DNA of 5,798 nt from the NCBI GenBank assembly GCA_031290715.1, contig JAITNA010000031.1, positions 1 through 5,798 on the forward strand. The letters are read 5' to 3'. A program made the position numbers and the translations under genes. Shown here piece after piece: positions 1 to 5,717 of this stretch. The number at the start of each line of letters is the position of its first letter. Within the stretch, counting starts at the first letter, position 1. The DNA comes from Eubacteriales Family XIII. Incertae Sedis bacterium. Its GTDB lineage: Bacteria; Bacillota; Clostridia; Peptostreptococcales; Anaerovoracaceae. The notes under the pieces were generated by a model, which was given only the letters and a program-made list of their open reading frames with translations, ran no database searches and was not told where the DNA came from.

Positions 1-23
1 GTAATATCTCTGATAATGTCCAT
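1..23 (-). CDS. Start of an unidentified gene, cut by the window edge
   Basis: Seven complete codons are visible, reading MDIIRDI, with the rest lying outside the window. The start is well supported: a GGAGG Shine-Dalgarno (bases 37-33, minus strand) lies 9 bases before the ATG, and an in-frame TAA occurs just upstream, so no earlier start in this frame is possible. The gene follows uvrB on the same strand but about 180 bases away and appears to have its own promoter (111-140). In many bacteria uvrA follows uvrB, but these residues do not resemble the usual UvrA N-terminus, so I do not call it uvrA. Function unknown from seven residues. Confidence 0.7.
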
Positions 24-110
24 ATGTTATTTCCTCCGCTGCTCCCGAAACGTTCTTGGCTCTCCCCGCCCTGTGCGATGACCAGAGGACCGTTCGCAAT
101 AACGATAAAC

Positions 111-140
111 ATTTTACCATCATTCACCCCCCGGTGTCAA
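111..140 (-). promoter_or_regulatory. Probable sigma-A type promoter for the gene at the left edge
   Basis: On the minus strand, a perfect TTGACA (140-135) is followed after 18 bases by TAAAAT (116-111). The predicted transcription start is near base 104, giving a leader of about 80 bases before the ATG at 23. The spacer holds a run of six G, and a short inverted repeat CACC-N4-GGTG (125-136) touches the -35 element. The promoter lies between uvrB and the next gene, so that gene can be transcribed independently of the uvrB operon. The 18-base spacer is slightly longer than ideal. Confidence 0.55.
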
Positions 141-177
141 ATTTTTTAAGAAGCACGACGGTGTCTGACGGTGTCAA
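132..177. repeat. Three copies of a CGGTGTC unit at a promoter
   Basis: The heptamer CGGTGTC occurs at 132-138, 159-165 and 169-175. The last two extend to a 9-base direct repeat GACGGTGTC (157-165 and 167-175) with a 10-base period. The first and third extend to CGGTGTCAA (132-140 and 169-177), so each contains a TTGACA on the minus strand. Only the copy at 140-135 has a plausible -10 element downstream. The arrangement could be a binding site for a transcription factor acting on the left-edge gene, or a duplicated promoter piece. No known operator was recognised. Confidence 0.5.
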
Positions 178-201
178 GTTGTTTCGTAACGCTTCCTAAC
201 T

Positions 202-2172
202 TCATGATTTCAAGTCCATAATGCGGTCGCGCAGTACGGCGGCCCGCTCGAATTCCAGATGGGCCGCGGCCTCTTTCATCTCGGCTTCAAGGCGCTTGAT
301 GTAATCCTTGCGCTCCTTCAAGGTCATCTCATTCTTCGCACGCGCTTCGTACCACGTGTCCTCCGCTTCGGCGACCTTCGTGGCTTCAATGACCTCGCGC
401 ACGGCTTTCTCGATGGTTCTCGGCGTGATACCGTGTTCCTCGTTGTAGGCGGTCTGGATGGCGCGGCGGCGCTCCGTTTCGCCGATGGCGCGGCGCATGG
501 ACTCGCTGATCACATCCGCGTACATGATCACGCGCCCGTTCACATTGCGCGCCGCGCGGCCGATCGTTTGGATGAGCGAGGTTTCGTTCCGAAGAAATCC
601 CTGCTTGTCCGCGTCCAAGATCACGACGCGGCTCACCTCGGGGAGATCGATCCCCTCGCGCAGCAGGTTGATACCCACGAGTACGTCGAAATCGCCGACG
701 CGCAGGTCGTGAAGAATCTGCATGCGCTCAAACGTCTGAACATCCGAGTGCATATAGCGCACGCGAACCCCGGCGGCGGCCAGATAGTCCGTAAGGCTTT
801 CGGCCATCTTTTTCGTCAGCGTCGTGACCAACACGCGCTCCCCGGCCTGGGCCGCCTTGCCGATTTCCCCGATCAAATCGTCGATCTGCCCCGTCGTCGG
901 GCGCACCTCGATCTCCGGGTCGACCAACCCCGTCGGCCGGATGACCTGTTCCGCGCTGACACCGCCGCTGCGCTCCCGCTCAAACTCCGCGGGCGTCGCG
1001 CTGACGAACACCGCCTGCCCCACCAAATCCAAGAATTCCTCAAACTGCAGCGGCCTGTTGTCGAGCGCCGACGGCAGCCGAAACCCGTAGTCGACCAAAG
1101 CCTGCTTGCGCGAGCGGTCGCCCGCAAACATCGCGCGCAGCTGCGGCATCATGACATGGCTTTCGTCGATAATGATCAAAAAATCTTTCGGGAAATAATC
1201 GATCAAGGTATAGGGACGGCTCCCCGGCGGCAGCCCGCTGATGTGCCGCGAATAGTTCTCGATCCCCTTGCAGGTCCCGATCTCGCGCAGCATTTCAAGG
1301 TCGTAGCGCGTCCGCTGCTCTATGCGCTGCGCTTCAAGCAGCTTGCCTTGCCCCTTGAACCAACGCAGCCTTTCTTCAAGCTCCTCTTCGATCGTTTCGA
1401 CCGCGTGCGCCGTCTTTTCAGCGGACGCGACGTAGTGCGACGCGGGGAAAATCGCCGCATGCTTGCGGAGCCCCGTCACCTCTCCCGTGACGTAATTGAT
1501 TTCTTTGATGGCTTCGATCTCATCGCCGAACAGCTCCACCCGCACGGGCGCGTCCCCGCCGGCCGGGAAGATGTCGACGACATCCCCGCGCACGCGGAAG
1601 TCCCCGCGGTCAAAGCCCATATCGTTGCGTTTGTACTGAATGTCCACGAGCTTGGTCAGAATCTCGCGGCGGCTTTTCTGTTGGCCGGGACGGAGCGACA
1701 GGGTTTGCTCTTTGTAATCGATCGGTTCGCCGAGCCCGTAGATACAGCTGACGCTCGCCACAATAATGGTATCGTGCCGTTCACTGATCGCCGCCGTCGC
1801 GGAATGGCGGAGCTTGTCGATTTCGTCGTTGATGTCGCTGTCCTTGTCGATGTAGGTATCCGTCGACGGCACATAGGCTTCCGGCTGATAATAGTCATAG
1901 TAGGAAACGAAATATTCAACCGCGTTCTCCGGGAAAAACTCCTTGAATTCCCCGCAAAGCTGCGCGGCCAATGTTTTGTTGTGCGAAATCACAAGGGTCG
2001 GCCGCTGCACGCGCTCGATGACATTGGCCATCGTAAACGTCTTGCCCGAGCCGGTAGCGCCGAGCAGCGTCTGAAACTTCTTGCCGCCGAGCAGCCCGGC
2101 CGTCAAGTCGTCAACCGCCCGGGGCTGATCGCCCGTCATCCGGTAGTCTGATACAATGCGAAATTCACCCAT
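202..2172 (-). CDS. uvrB: UvrABC excision repair helicase subunit UvrB
   Basis: UvrB is the damage-verifying, ATP-driven subunit of nucleotide excision repair. UvrA loads it onto lesions, it inserts a beta-hairpin between the DNA strands, then recruits UvrC for incision. The 656-residue product is full length for the family. Visible signatures are the Walker A GATGSGKT (38-45), the aromatic beta-hairpin with Y91, Y92, Y94 and Y95, the Walker B box DESH (336-339), SATP (391-394), helicase motif VI QTIGRAARNVNG (535-546), and a C-terminal UVR domain (about 617-652) that contacts UvrC and UvrA. The N-terminus MGEFRIVSDY matches the usual UvrB start. No good Shine-Dalgarno precedes the ATG; translation may depend on coupling to nadE, whose stop codon is 11 bases upstream. 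No LexA-like GAAC-N4-GTTC box is seen in that gap. A 630-codon open frame on the opposite strand is a composition shadow. Confidence 0.98.
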   Translation of the reverse strand: MGEFRIVSDYRMTGDQPRAVDDLTAGLLGGKKFQTLLGATGSGKTFTMANVIERVQRPTLVISHNKTLAAQLCGEFKEFFPENAVEYFVSYYDYYQPEAYVPSTDTYIDKDSDINDEIDKLRHSATAAISERHDTIIVASVSCIYGLGEPIDYKEQTLSLRPGQQKSRREILTKLVDIQYKRNDMGFDRGDFRVRGDVVDIFPAGGDAPVRVELFGDEIEAIKEINYVTGEVTGLRKHAAIFPASHYVASAEKTAHAVETIEEELEERLRWFKGQGKLLEAQRIEQRTRYDLEMLREIGTCKGIENYSRHISGLPPGSRPYTLIDYFPKDFLIIIDESHVMMPQLRAMFAGDRSRKQALVDYGFRLPSALDNRPLQFEEFLDLVGQAVFVSATPAEFERERSGGVSAEQVIRPTGLVDPEIEVRPTTGQIDDLIGEIGKAAQAGERVLVTTLTKKMAESLTDYLAAAGVRVRYMHSDVQTFERMQILHDLRVGDFDVLVGINLLREGIDLPEVSRVVILDADKQGFLRNETSLIQTIGRAARNVNGRVIMYADVISESMRRAIGETERRRAIQTAYNEEHGITPRTIEKAVREVIEATKVAEAEDTWYEARAKNEMTLKERKDYIKRLEAEMKEAAAHLEFERAAVLRDRIMDLKS

Positions 2173-2184
2173 GATTCAGGAATC
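2173..2184. repeat. Short palindrome in the nadE-uvrB gap
   Basis: GATTC-AG-GAATC is a 12-base near-perfect inverted repeat that fills the 11-base gap between nadE and uvrB plus the last base of the nadE stop codon. It lies where the uvrB Shine-Dalgarno would be. The stem is too short and the loop too tight for a stable hairpin or terminator, so a function is doubtful. Confidence 0.3.
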
Positions 2185-4133
2185 TACCAATCCAAATCCT
2201 CGAGCCAAGCTTCCCCGTCGGCGTCGCTCGGCATGCGCCAATCGGCCCTGGGCGAGAGCGTCACGGAGCCTATTTTCGGCCCGTCGGGCAGCGCGCTGCG
2301 CTTGAATTGATTGCGGAAGAATCTGCTGTAAAATGTTTTCATACAGGTCTTGATTTCGTCCGACGAATATTTGCCCGCGAACGCGCGCACCGCCAATCTC
2401 GCGATGAGGGACGGATTCCGGCCCCAGCGCAGCATGTGGTAGAGGAAGAAGTCGTGCAGCTCGTAAGGCCCGAGGATGTCCTCGGTCTTTTGTATAATCT
2501 CGTCGTTTTCGGGCGGCAAAAGCTCCGGGCTGACCGGCGTATCGAGGACGTTTTTCAGCACATCCGCCAACGCCGGCTCCGTCTGCGCGATGTGGCGGAT
2601 GATGTGGCGCACGAGCGTCTTGGGTACGCCCGCGTTGACGCCGTACATGCTCATATGGTCGCCGTTGTACGTCGCCCAGCCAAGCGCGAGTTCGGAGAGG
2701 TCGCCGGTCCCCACGACAATGCCGTCATGCTCGTTGGCAAGATCCATGAGGATCATCGTCCGCATCCGCGCCTGCGCGTTTTCATAGACATTATTAAAAG
2801 CCCGGTCCGGATGCCCGATATCCCGAAGGTGCAATCTCACGGATACATCGATGTCGATTTCCCGGCATTCGATGCCCAGCGAGGCGCAGAGTTTTCGCGC
2901 GTTGGATTTTGTAATGGCGGTCGTTCCCGGCCCCGGCATGGTGACGGCGAGGATATCTTCGCCGGGCCTGCCGAGCAGGTGCATGGCCCGCGCCGTGATC
3001 AGCAGCGCAAGCGTACTGTCAAGGCCTCCTGAAATGCCGATGACAGCCTTCGCCGCCTTCGTATGCTCCAATCTTTTGGCCAAGCCCGAGGACTGCATGC
3101 GAATGATTTGTTCGCAGCGCGTTTCCCGTTCGGCGAGCTCTCCGGGCACAAAGGGATTCGGCGCGATATAGCGATACGGCAGCCGGCAATTCTGCGGCTG
3201 TGAAAACCACACGGCGGTATAGCCCTCCGCCGGGGAGATGGACTCGCGCCCGCCAAAGGTGGTGAGGAAGCGGCGGTCGCGCACAAGGCCCTTGATGTCG
3301 ATATCCGCAATCGCGAAATCGGATTCAAAGGGTTTCCTTTCCGATAACAGCACGGCGTTCTCGCAGATCAGGCTGTGCGCGGAAAAGACCATGTCGCCCG
3401 TGCTTTCTCCATATCCGGCGTTGGCGTAGACATAGGCGCAGACCGCGCGGCCCGATTGGCTGCGGCAGAGCAGCCTGCGATAATCGTCCTTGCTGACGGT
3501 TTCATCGCCCGCCGACAGGTTGACGATCAGAGAAGCCCCCGCCTTTGCGTGCCGCGTGCTCGGCGGCTCGGCGGTCCAAAGATCCTCGCAGATTTCCGCC
3601 GCAACCGTGAGCGCGGGAAACTGCCAGCACCGGAAAAGCAAATCCGTGCCGAAAGGGACGGCTTTCCCGTCGAATTCATAGACGCCCGTACCCTTCCGCG
3701 CCGGTGAAAAATGGCGCAGTTCGTAAAACTCGCCGTAGTTGGGCAGATTGCTCTTGGGCACGATCCCGAGAAGCTCCCCCGCGCAAATCGCGGCGGCGGC
3801 ATTGTAGAGCTTCCCTTCGTGCGCAAGGGGCAGCCCGACAAAAATCAGCGCGTCGCCGTCCTTCGTGCTGCGAACAAGCGCCGTCAGCACGACAAGGGCC
3901 TCTTCCAACAAGCGGTCTTGCAGGAACAAATCCCCGCAGGTATACCCTGTAATTGACAGCTCCGGCGTACAGACAATCTTGGCGCCGCGGCGTATTGCTT
4001 CGTCGATCGAATTTTTGATCGAGGACGCGTTGAAGCGGCAATTGCCCGGACGGAGCGGCGGCGAAACGGCGGCGGCAGTCACAAAGCCATCATAGATATA
4101 CCCACCGTACATATGCGGATTATTATTTGTCAA
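2184..4133 (-). CDS. nadE: Glutamine-dependent NAD+ synthetase
   Basis: This enzyme catalyses the last step of NAD+ synthesis: ATP-dependent amidation of nicotinic acid adenine dinucleotide, with ammonia released from glutamine in its own glutaminase domain (EC 6.3.5.1). The 649 residues fit the two-domain form. The N-terminal nitrilase-like (C-N hydrolase) domain (about 15-300) shows the catalytic triad E58 (in PELS), K127 (in PKSNLPNYGE) and C182 (in AEICEDLW). The C-terminal synthetase domain begins near 335 and carries the ATP-binding PP-loop SGGLDS (368-373), with GTGDLSE (475-481) and TYNGDHM (488-494) further on. The start is TTG at 4133, chosen because AAGGAG (4149-4144) sits 10 bases before it; the alternative ATG at 4112 (codon 8) has no ribosome binding site. 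It overlaps the regulator by 11 bases and is followed by uvrB after 11 bases, so the three are probably one operon. The free-ammonia form of NadE is much shorter and lacks the N-terminal domain. Confidence 0.96.
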   Translation of the reverse strand: MTNNNPHMYGGYIYDGFVTAAAVSPPLRPGNCRFNASSIKNSIDEAIRRGAKIVCTPELSITGYTCGDLFLQDRLLEEALVVLTALVRSTKDGDALIFVGLPLAHEGKLYNAAAAICAGELLGIVPKSNLPNYGEFYELRHFSPARKGTGVYEFDGKAVPFGTDLLFRCWQFPALTVAAEICEDLWTAEPPSTRHAKAGASLIVNLSAGDETVSKDDYRRLLCRSQSGRAVCAYVYANAGYGESTGDMVFSAHSLICENAVLLSERKPFESDFAIADIDIKGLVRDRRFLTTFGGRESISPAEGYTAVWFSQPQNCRLPYRYIAPNPFVPGELAERETRCEQIIRMQSSGLAKRLEHTKAAKAVIGISGGLDSTLALLITARAMHLLGRPGEDILAVTMPGPGTTAITKSNARKLCASLGIECREIDIDVSVRLHLRDIGHPDRAFNNVYENAQARMRTMILMDLANEHDGIVVGTGDLSELALGWATYNGDHMSMYGVNAGVPKTLVRHIIRHIAQTEPALADVLKNVLDTPVSPELLPPENDEIIQKTEDILGPYELHDFFLYHMLRWGRNPSLIARLAVRAFAGKYSSDEIKTCMKTFYSRFFRNQFKRSALPDGPKIGSVTLSPRADWRMPSDADGEAWLEDLDW

Positions 4134-4494
4134 TTTTCATTTTCTCCTTCATTTTGGAAAACGATTCTTCGCTGATGACGTGTTCGATACGGCAGGCGTC
4201 CTCCAAGGCGACCGCTCGGTCAACCCCGAGAACCGTATTCAAATATCCGGCGATCACCTTGTGGCGGTCGTAAACCGAGGAGGCGTGCCGCAGGCCGGAC
4301 GGGGTCAACTCGAGAAAGCCGTCGCTGTCCGTCGTAACAAGGCCGTCCTTTTTCAGGATGCCGATGGCGCGGCTGACGCTCGGCTTGGAAAATCCGAGCT
4401 CGCCCGCGACGTCGATAGAGCGCACACGGCCGATCCTCTCTTTGAGGATAAGGATGGTTTCTAAATAGTTTTCTCCCGATTCATATAGCGTCAT
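4123..4494 (-). CDS. DtxR/MntR-family metal-dependent transcriptional regulator, short form
   Basis: Members of this family are dimeric winged-helix repressors that bind DNA when loaded with Fe2+ or Mn2+, controlling metal uptake and related genes. The 123 residues hold the winged-helix domain (about 8-65; recognition helix around SKPSVSRAIGILKK, 36-49) and the helical metal-binding and dimerization region (about 70-115). The C-terminal SH3-like domain of DtxR and IdeR is absent, as in MntR. By eye alignment, metal ligands are H78, C101, E104 and H105; the Cys corresponds to DtxR C102, where MntR has Glu. Position 9, Met in DtxR and Asp in MntR, is Asn here; E12 matches MntR E11. The ATG at 4494 is the only start, since an in-frame TAA lies at 4515-4513, yet it has no Shine-Dalgarno. 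It leads the nadE-uvrB operon and is divergent from cysK. Whether it senses Fe or Mn, and its targets, cannot be read from this sequence, so no gene symbol is given. Confidence 0.9.
   Translation of the reverse strand: MTLYESGENYLETILILKERIGRVRSIDVAGELGFSKPSVSRAIGILKKDGLVTTDSDGFLELTPSGLRHASSVYDRHKVIAGYLNTVLGVDRAVALEDACRIEHVISEESFSKMKEKMKIDK
4144..4149 (-). promoter_or_regulatory. Ribosome binding site deciding the nadE TTG start
   Basis: AAGGAG on the minus strand lies inside the last codons of the regulator gene, 10 bases before the TTG at 4133. No comparable site precedes the ATG at 4112. An ATG at 4140 follows the site more closely but is in the regulator frame and reaches its stop after five codons. 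The site therefore supports the TTG start and the 11-base gene overlap. Confidence 0.7.
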
Positions 4495-4500
4495 AGATTG

Positions 4501-4540
4501 ATTATAACATGATTATAACTTGAATAAATTATTTTGAAAA
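4501..4540 (-). promoter_or_regulatory. Promoter region of the regulator-nadE-uvrB operon, two overlapping -10 elements
   Basis: Two TATAAT hexamers lie in tandem on the minus strand at 4517-4512 and 4506-4501, within an 11-base-period repeat of GTTATAATCA. The distal one pairs with a weak -35 TTTTCA (4540-4535) at 17 bases. The proximal one lacks a good -35 but has the extended -10 form TGTTATAAT (4509-4501). Its predicted transcription start coincides with the ATG at 4494, so the mRNA would be leaderless. The distal one would give a leader of about 11 bases with no Shine-Dalgarno. Because TTATAA is self-complementary, the tandem also reads as an inverted repeat, TTATAA-N5-TTATAA, and could be an autoregulatory operator; that is inference. 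Confidence 0.7.
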
Positions 4541-4544
4541 AAGT

Positions 4545-4561
4545 ATTGACAAAGAATCAAT
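4545..4561. repeat. Inverted repeat over the cysK -35 element
   Basis: ATTGA-N7-TCAAT (17 bases) overlaps the cysK -35 hexamer. A second, weaker inverted repeat GTAT-N5-ATAC (4568-4580) covers the -10. Either could be a regulator binding site, but such short arms occur easily by chance in A+T-rich DNA. I could not match either to a known MntR, DtxR or CymR box. Confidence 0.3.
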
Positions 4562-4574
4562 TAGAGAGTATATT
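4546..4574 (+). promoter_or_regulatory. Strong sigma-A type promoter of cysK
   Basis: TTGACA (4546-4551) and TATATT (4569-4574) are separated by exactly 17 bases: a perfect -35, a five-of-six -10 and the ideal spacing. The predicted transcription start near 4581 gives a leader of about 83 bases. The leader ends in AGGAGGAA (Shine-Dalgarno core 4649-4654), 9 bases before the cysK ATG. No T-box or other known riboswitch is recognisable in this leader, which is too short for a T-box. Confidence 0.85.
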
Positions 4575-4663
4575 TCATACATATCATATATATTTAATTG
4601 GTTTTATGGTTGCGGGAATGCTCCAAAAAAGCCCATTAACAAGGAAACAGGAGGAATCACACA

Positions 4664-5596
4664 ATGGCAAAGATTGCAAAAAATCTCACAGACCTCATCG
4701 GGGGAACGCCGCTTTTGGAGCTCGGCGCTTACAACAAGGAGAACGCTCCGAACGCGGCCATCATCGCAAAGCTTGAGTATTTCAATCCGGCGGGCAGCGT
4801 GAAAGACCGCATTGCGAAATCGATGATCGAGGATGCCGAAGCTTCGGGCAAACTCACGAAGGATTCGGTCATCATTGAGCCGACGAGCGGAAATACCGGC
4901 ATCGGGCTGGCGGCTGTCGCTACCGCCCGCGGTTATCGCATTATTCTCACCATGCCGGAAACGATGAGCATTGAGCGGCGCAAGCTTCTCAAGGGATACG
5001 GCGCGGAACTCGTCCTGACCGAGGGCGCCAAGGGCATGAAGGGCGCGATCGCGAAAGCCGAGGAATTGGCCGCGGAGATTCCGAACGCCTTCATCCCGGG
5101 GCAGTTTGTCAATCCGGCCAATCCGCAGGTTCACTTCGATACGACAGGGCCGGAAATCTGGAACGACACAGACGGCAAGGTCGACATTCTTATCTCCGGC
5201 GTCGGCACGGGCGGCACGCTCACGGGCGCGGGCAAATACCTCAAATCGCAAAATCCGAGCGTCAAAGTCGTCGCGGTCGAGCCGACGGATTCGCCCGTTC
5301 TCTCCGAGGGCCGCAGCGGCCCCCACAAGATTCAGGGCATCGGTGCGGGCTTCGTGCCGGACACGCTTGATACGAGCGTCTACGATGAGATCGTTACCGT
5401 CGCGAACGATGACGCTTTCGCAACCGGAAAAGCCGTCGCGAAATCGGAAGGGCTTTTGATCGGCATTTCATCCGGCGCGGCGCTGTGGGCGGCGACACAG
5501 ATCGCAAACCGCCCCGAGAACGCGGGCAAGACGATTGTCGTTATCCTGCCGGATACGGGCGAACGCTATCTCTCGACGCCGCTGTTCGAGGACTAA
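4664..5596 (+). CDS. cysK: Cysteine synthase A (O-acetylserine sulfhydrylase)
   Basis: A PLP enzyme of the cytoplasm that makes L-cysteine from O-acetyl-L-serine and sulfide, releasing acetate; the last step of sulfur assimilation into cysteine. The 310 residues match the usual CysK length. K47 in NPAGSVKDR forms the Schiff base with PLP; TSGNTG (74-79) is the substrate-binding loop, GTGGT (181-185) binds the PLP phosphate, and GISSGAA (267-273) carries the serine that contacts the pyridine nitrogen. The HKIQGIGAGF stretch (221-230) and the end RYLSTPLFED are also typical. There is no C-terminal regulatory domain, which argues against cystathionine beta-synthase. The start is fixed by AGGAGG 9 bases upstream. 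The gene has its own promoter (4546-4574) and terminator (5641-5679), so it is probably monocistronic. It is divergent from the metal regulator, making coregulation possible. CysM-type enzymes are close relatives, but the motifs favour CysK. Confidence 0.96.
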   Translation: MAKIAKNLTDLIGGTPLLELGAYNKENAPNAAIIAKLEYFNPAGSVKDRIAKSMIEDAEASGKLTKDSVIIEPTSGNTGIGLAAVATARGYRIILTMPETMSIERRKLLKGYGAELVLTEGAKGMKGAIAKAEELAAEIPNAFIPGQFVNPANPQVHFDTTGPEIWNDTDGKVDILISGVGTGGTLTGAGKYLKSQNPSVKVVAVEPTDSPVLSEGRSGPHKIQGIGAGFVPDTLDTSVYDEIVTVANDDAFATGKAVAKSEGLLIGISSGAALWAATQIANRPENAGKTIVVILPDTGERYLSTPLFED

Positions 5597-5640
5597 TACA
5601 AGCAAATCCACAGTTCATCCTCTCTCACTATATTTTTACC

Positions 5641-5679
5641 GGGGCGCCCTGTCATGGGGCGCTCCACTCTTTTATTTTT
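5641..5679 (+). terminator. Rho-independent terminator of cysK
   Basis: GGGGCGCCCT (5641-5650) pairs with GGGGCGCTCC (5656-5665) as a 10-base-pair stem with two G-U pairs and a 5-base loop GTCAT. The T-rich tail TCTTTTATTTTT follows (5668-5679). It lies 44 bases after the cysK stop. There is no A-tract on the left side, so it should act only on rightward transcripts. It ends directly before the next promoter. Confidence 0.9.
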
Positions 5680-5708
5680 GGGACATTTGGGCTTGGGCGG
5701 GATATAAT
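5680..5708 (+). promoter_or_regulatory. Probable promoter of the gene at 5718
   Basis: A consensus TATAAT (5703-5708) follows GGGACA (5680-5685, four of six -35 bases) at a 17-base spacing. The predicted transcription start, near 5715, is only about three bases before the ATG at 5718. The promoter begins immediately after the cysK terminator, which insulates it from cysK transcription. Confidence 0.6.
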
Positions 5709-5717
5709 GTAGCTGTT

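Noticed and set aside
118..123. ATG ATG on the minus strand after a G-rich stretch, opening a frame of 41 codons to the window edge
   Set aside because: Its codons show no protein-like bias, it overlaps the promoter -10 region, and the GGAGG-preceded ATG at 23 is in another frame and far better supported.
259..2151. A 630-codon open frame opposite uvrB
   Set aside because: It mirrors uvrB almost exactly, has no ribosome binding site, and its Arg/His/Asp-rich product resembles no family. Long antisense frames are expected opposite G+C-rich genes with strong third-position bias.
2307..3032. A 241-codon open frame opposite nadE
   Set aside because: Same composition effect as opposite uvrB; no start signal and no recognisable protein. 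nadE has all catalytic motifs in the other strand.
4591..4617. Possible CymR-like box (TAAT ... GGAAT) downstream of the cysK promoter
   Set aside because: The distance between the half-elements does not fit the motif as I remember it, and the site would lie in the leader. I do not consider it supported.
4606..4776. Possible upstream or leader ORF in the cysK 5' leader (ATG at 4606)
   Set aside because: No Shine-Dalgarno precedes it and the frame runs far into cysK. It contains a single CysK-unrelated Cys and no run of Cys codons that would suggest attenuation.
4604..5326. A 240-codon open frame opposite cysK
   Set aside because: It runs through the cysK promoter leader and gene without a ribosome binding site, and its product is shadow-like.
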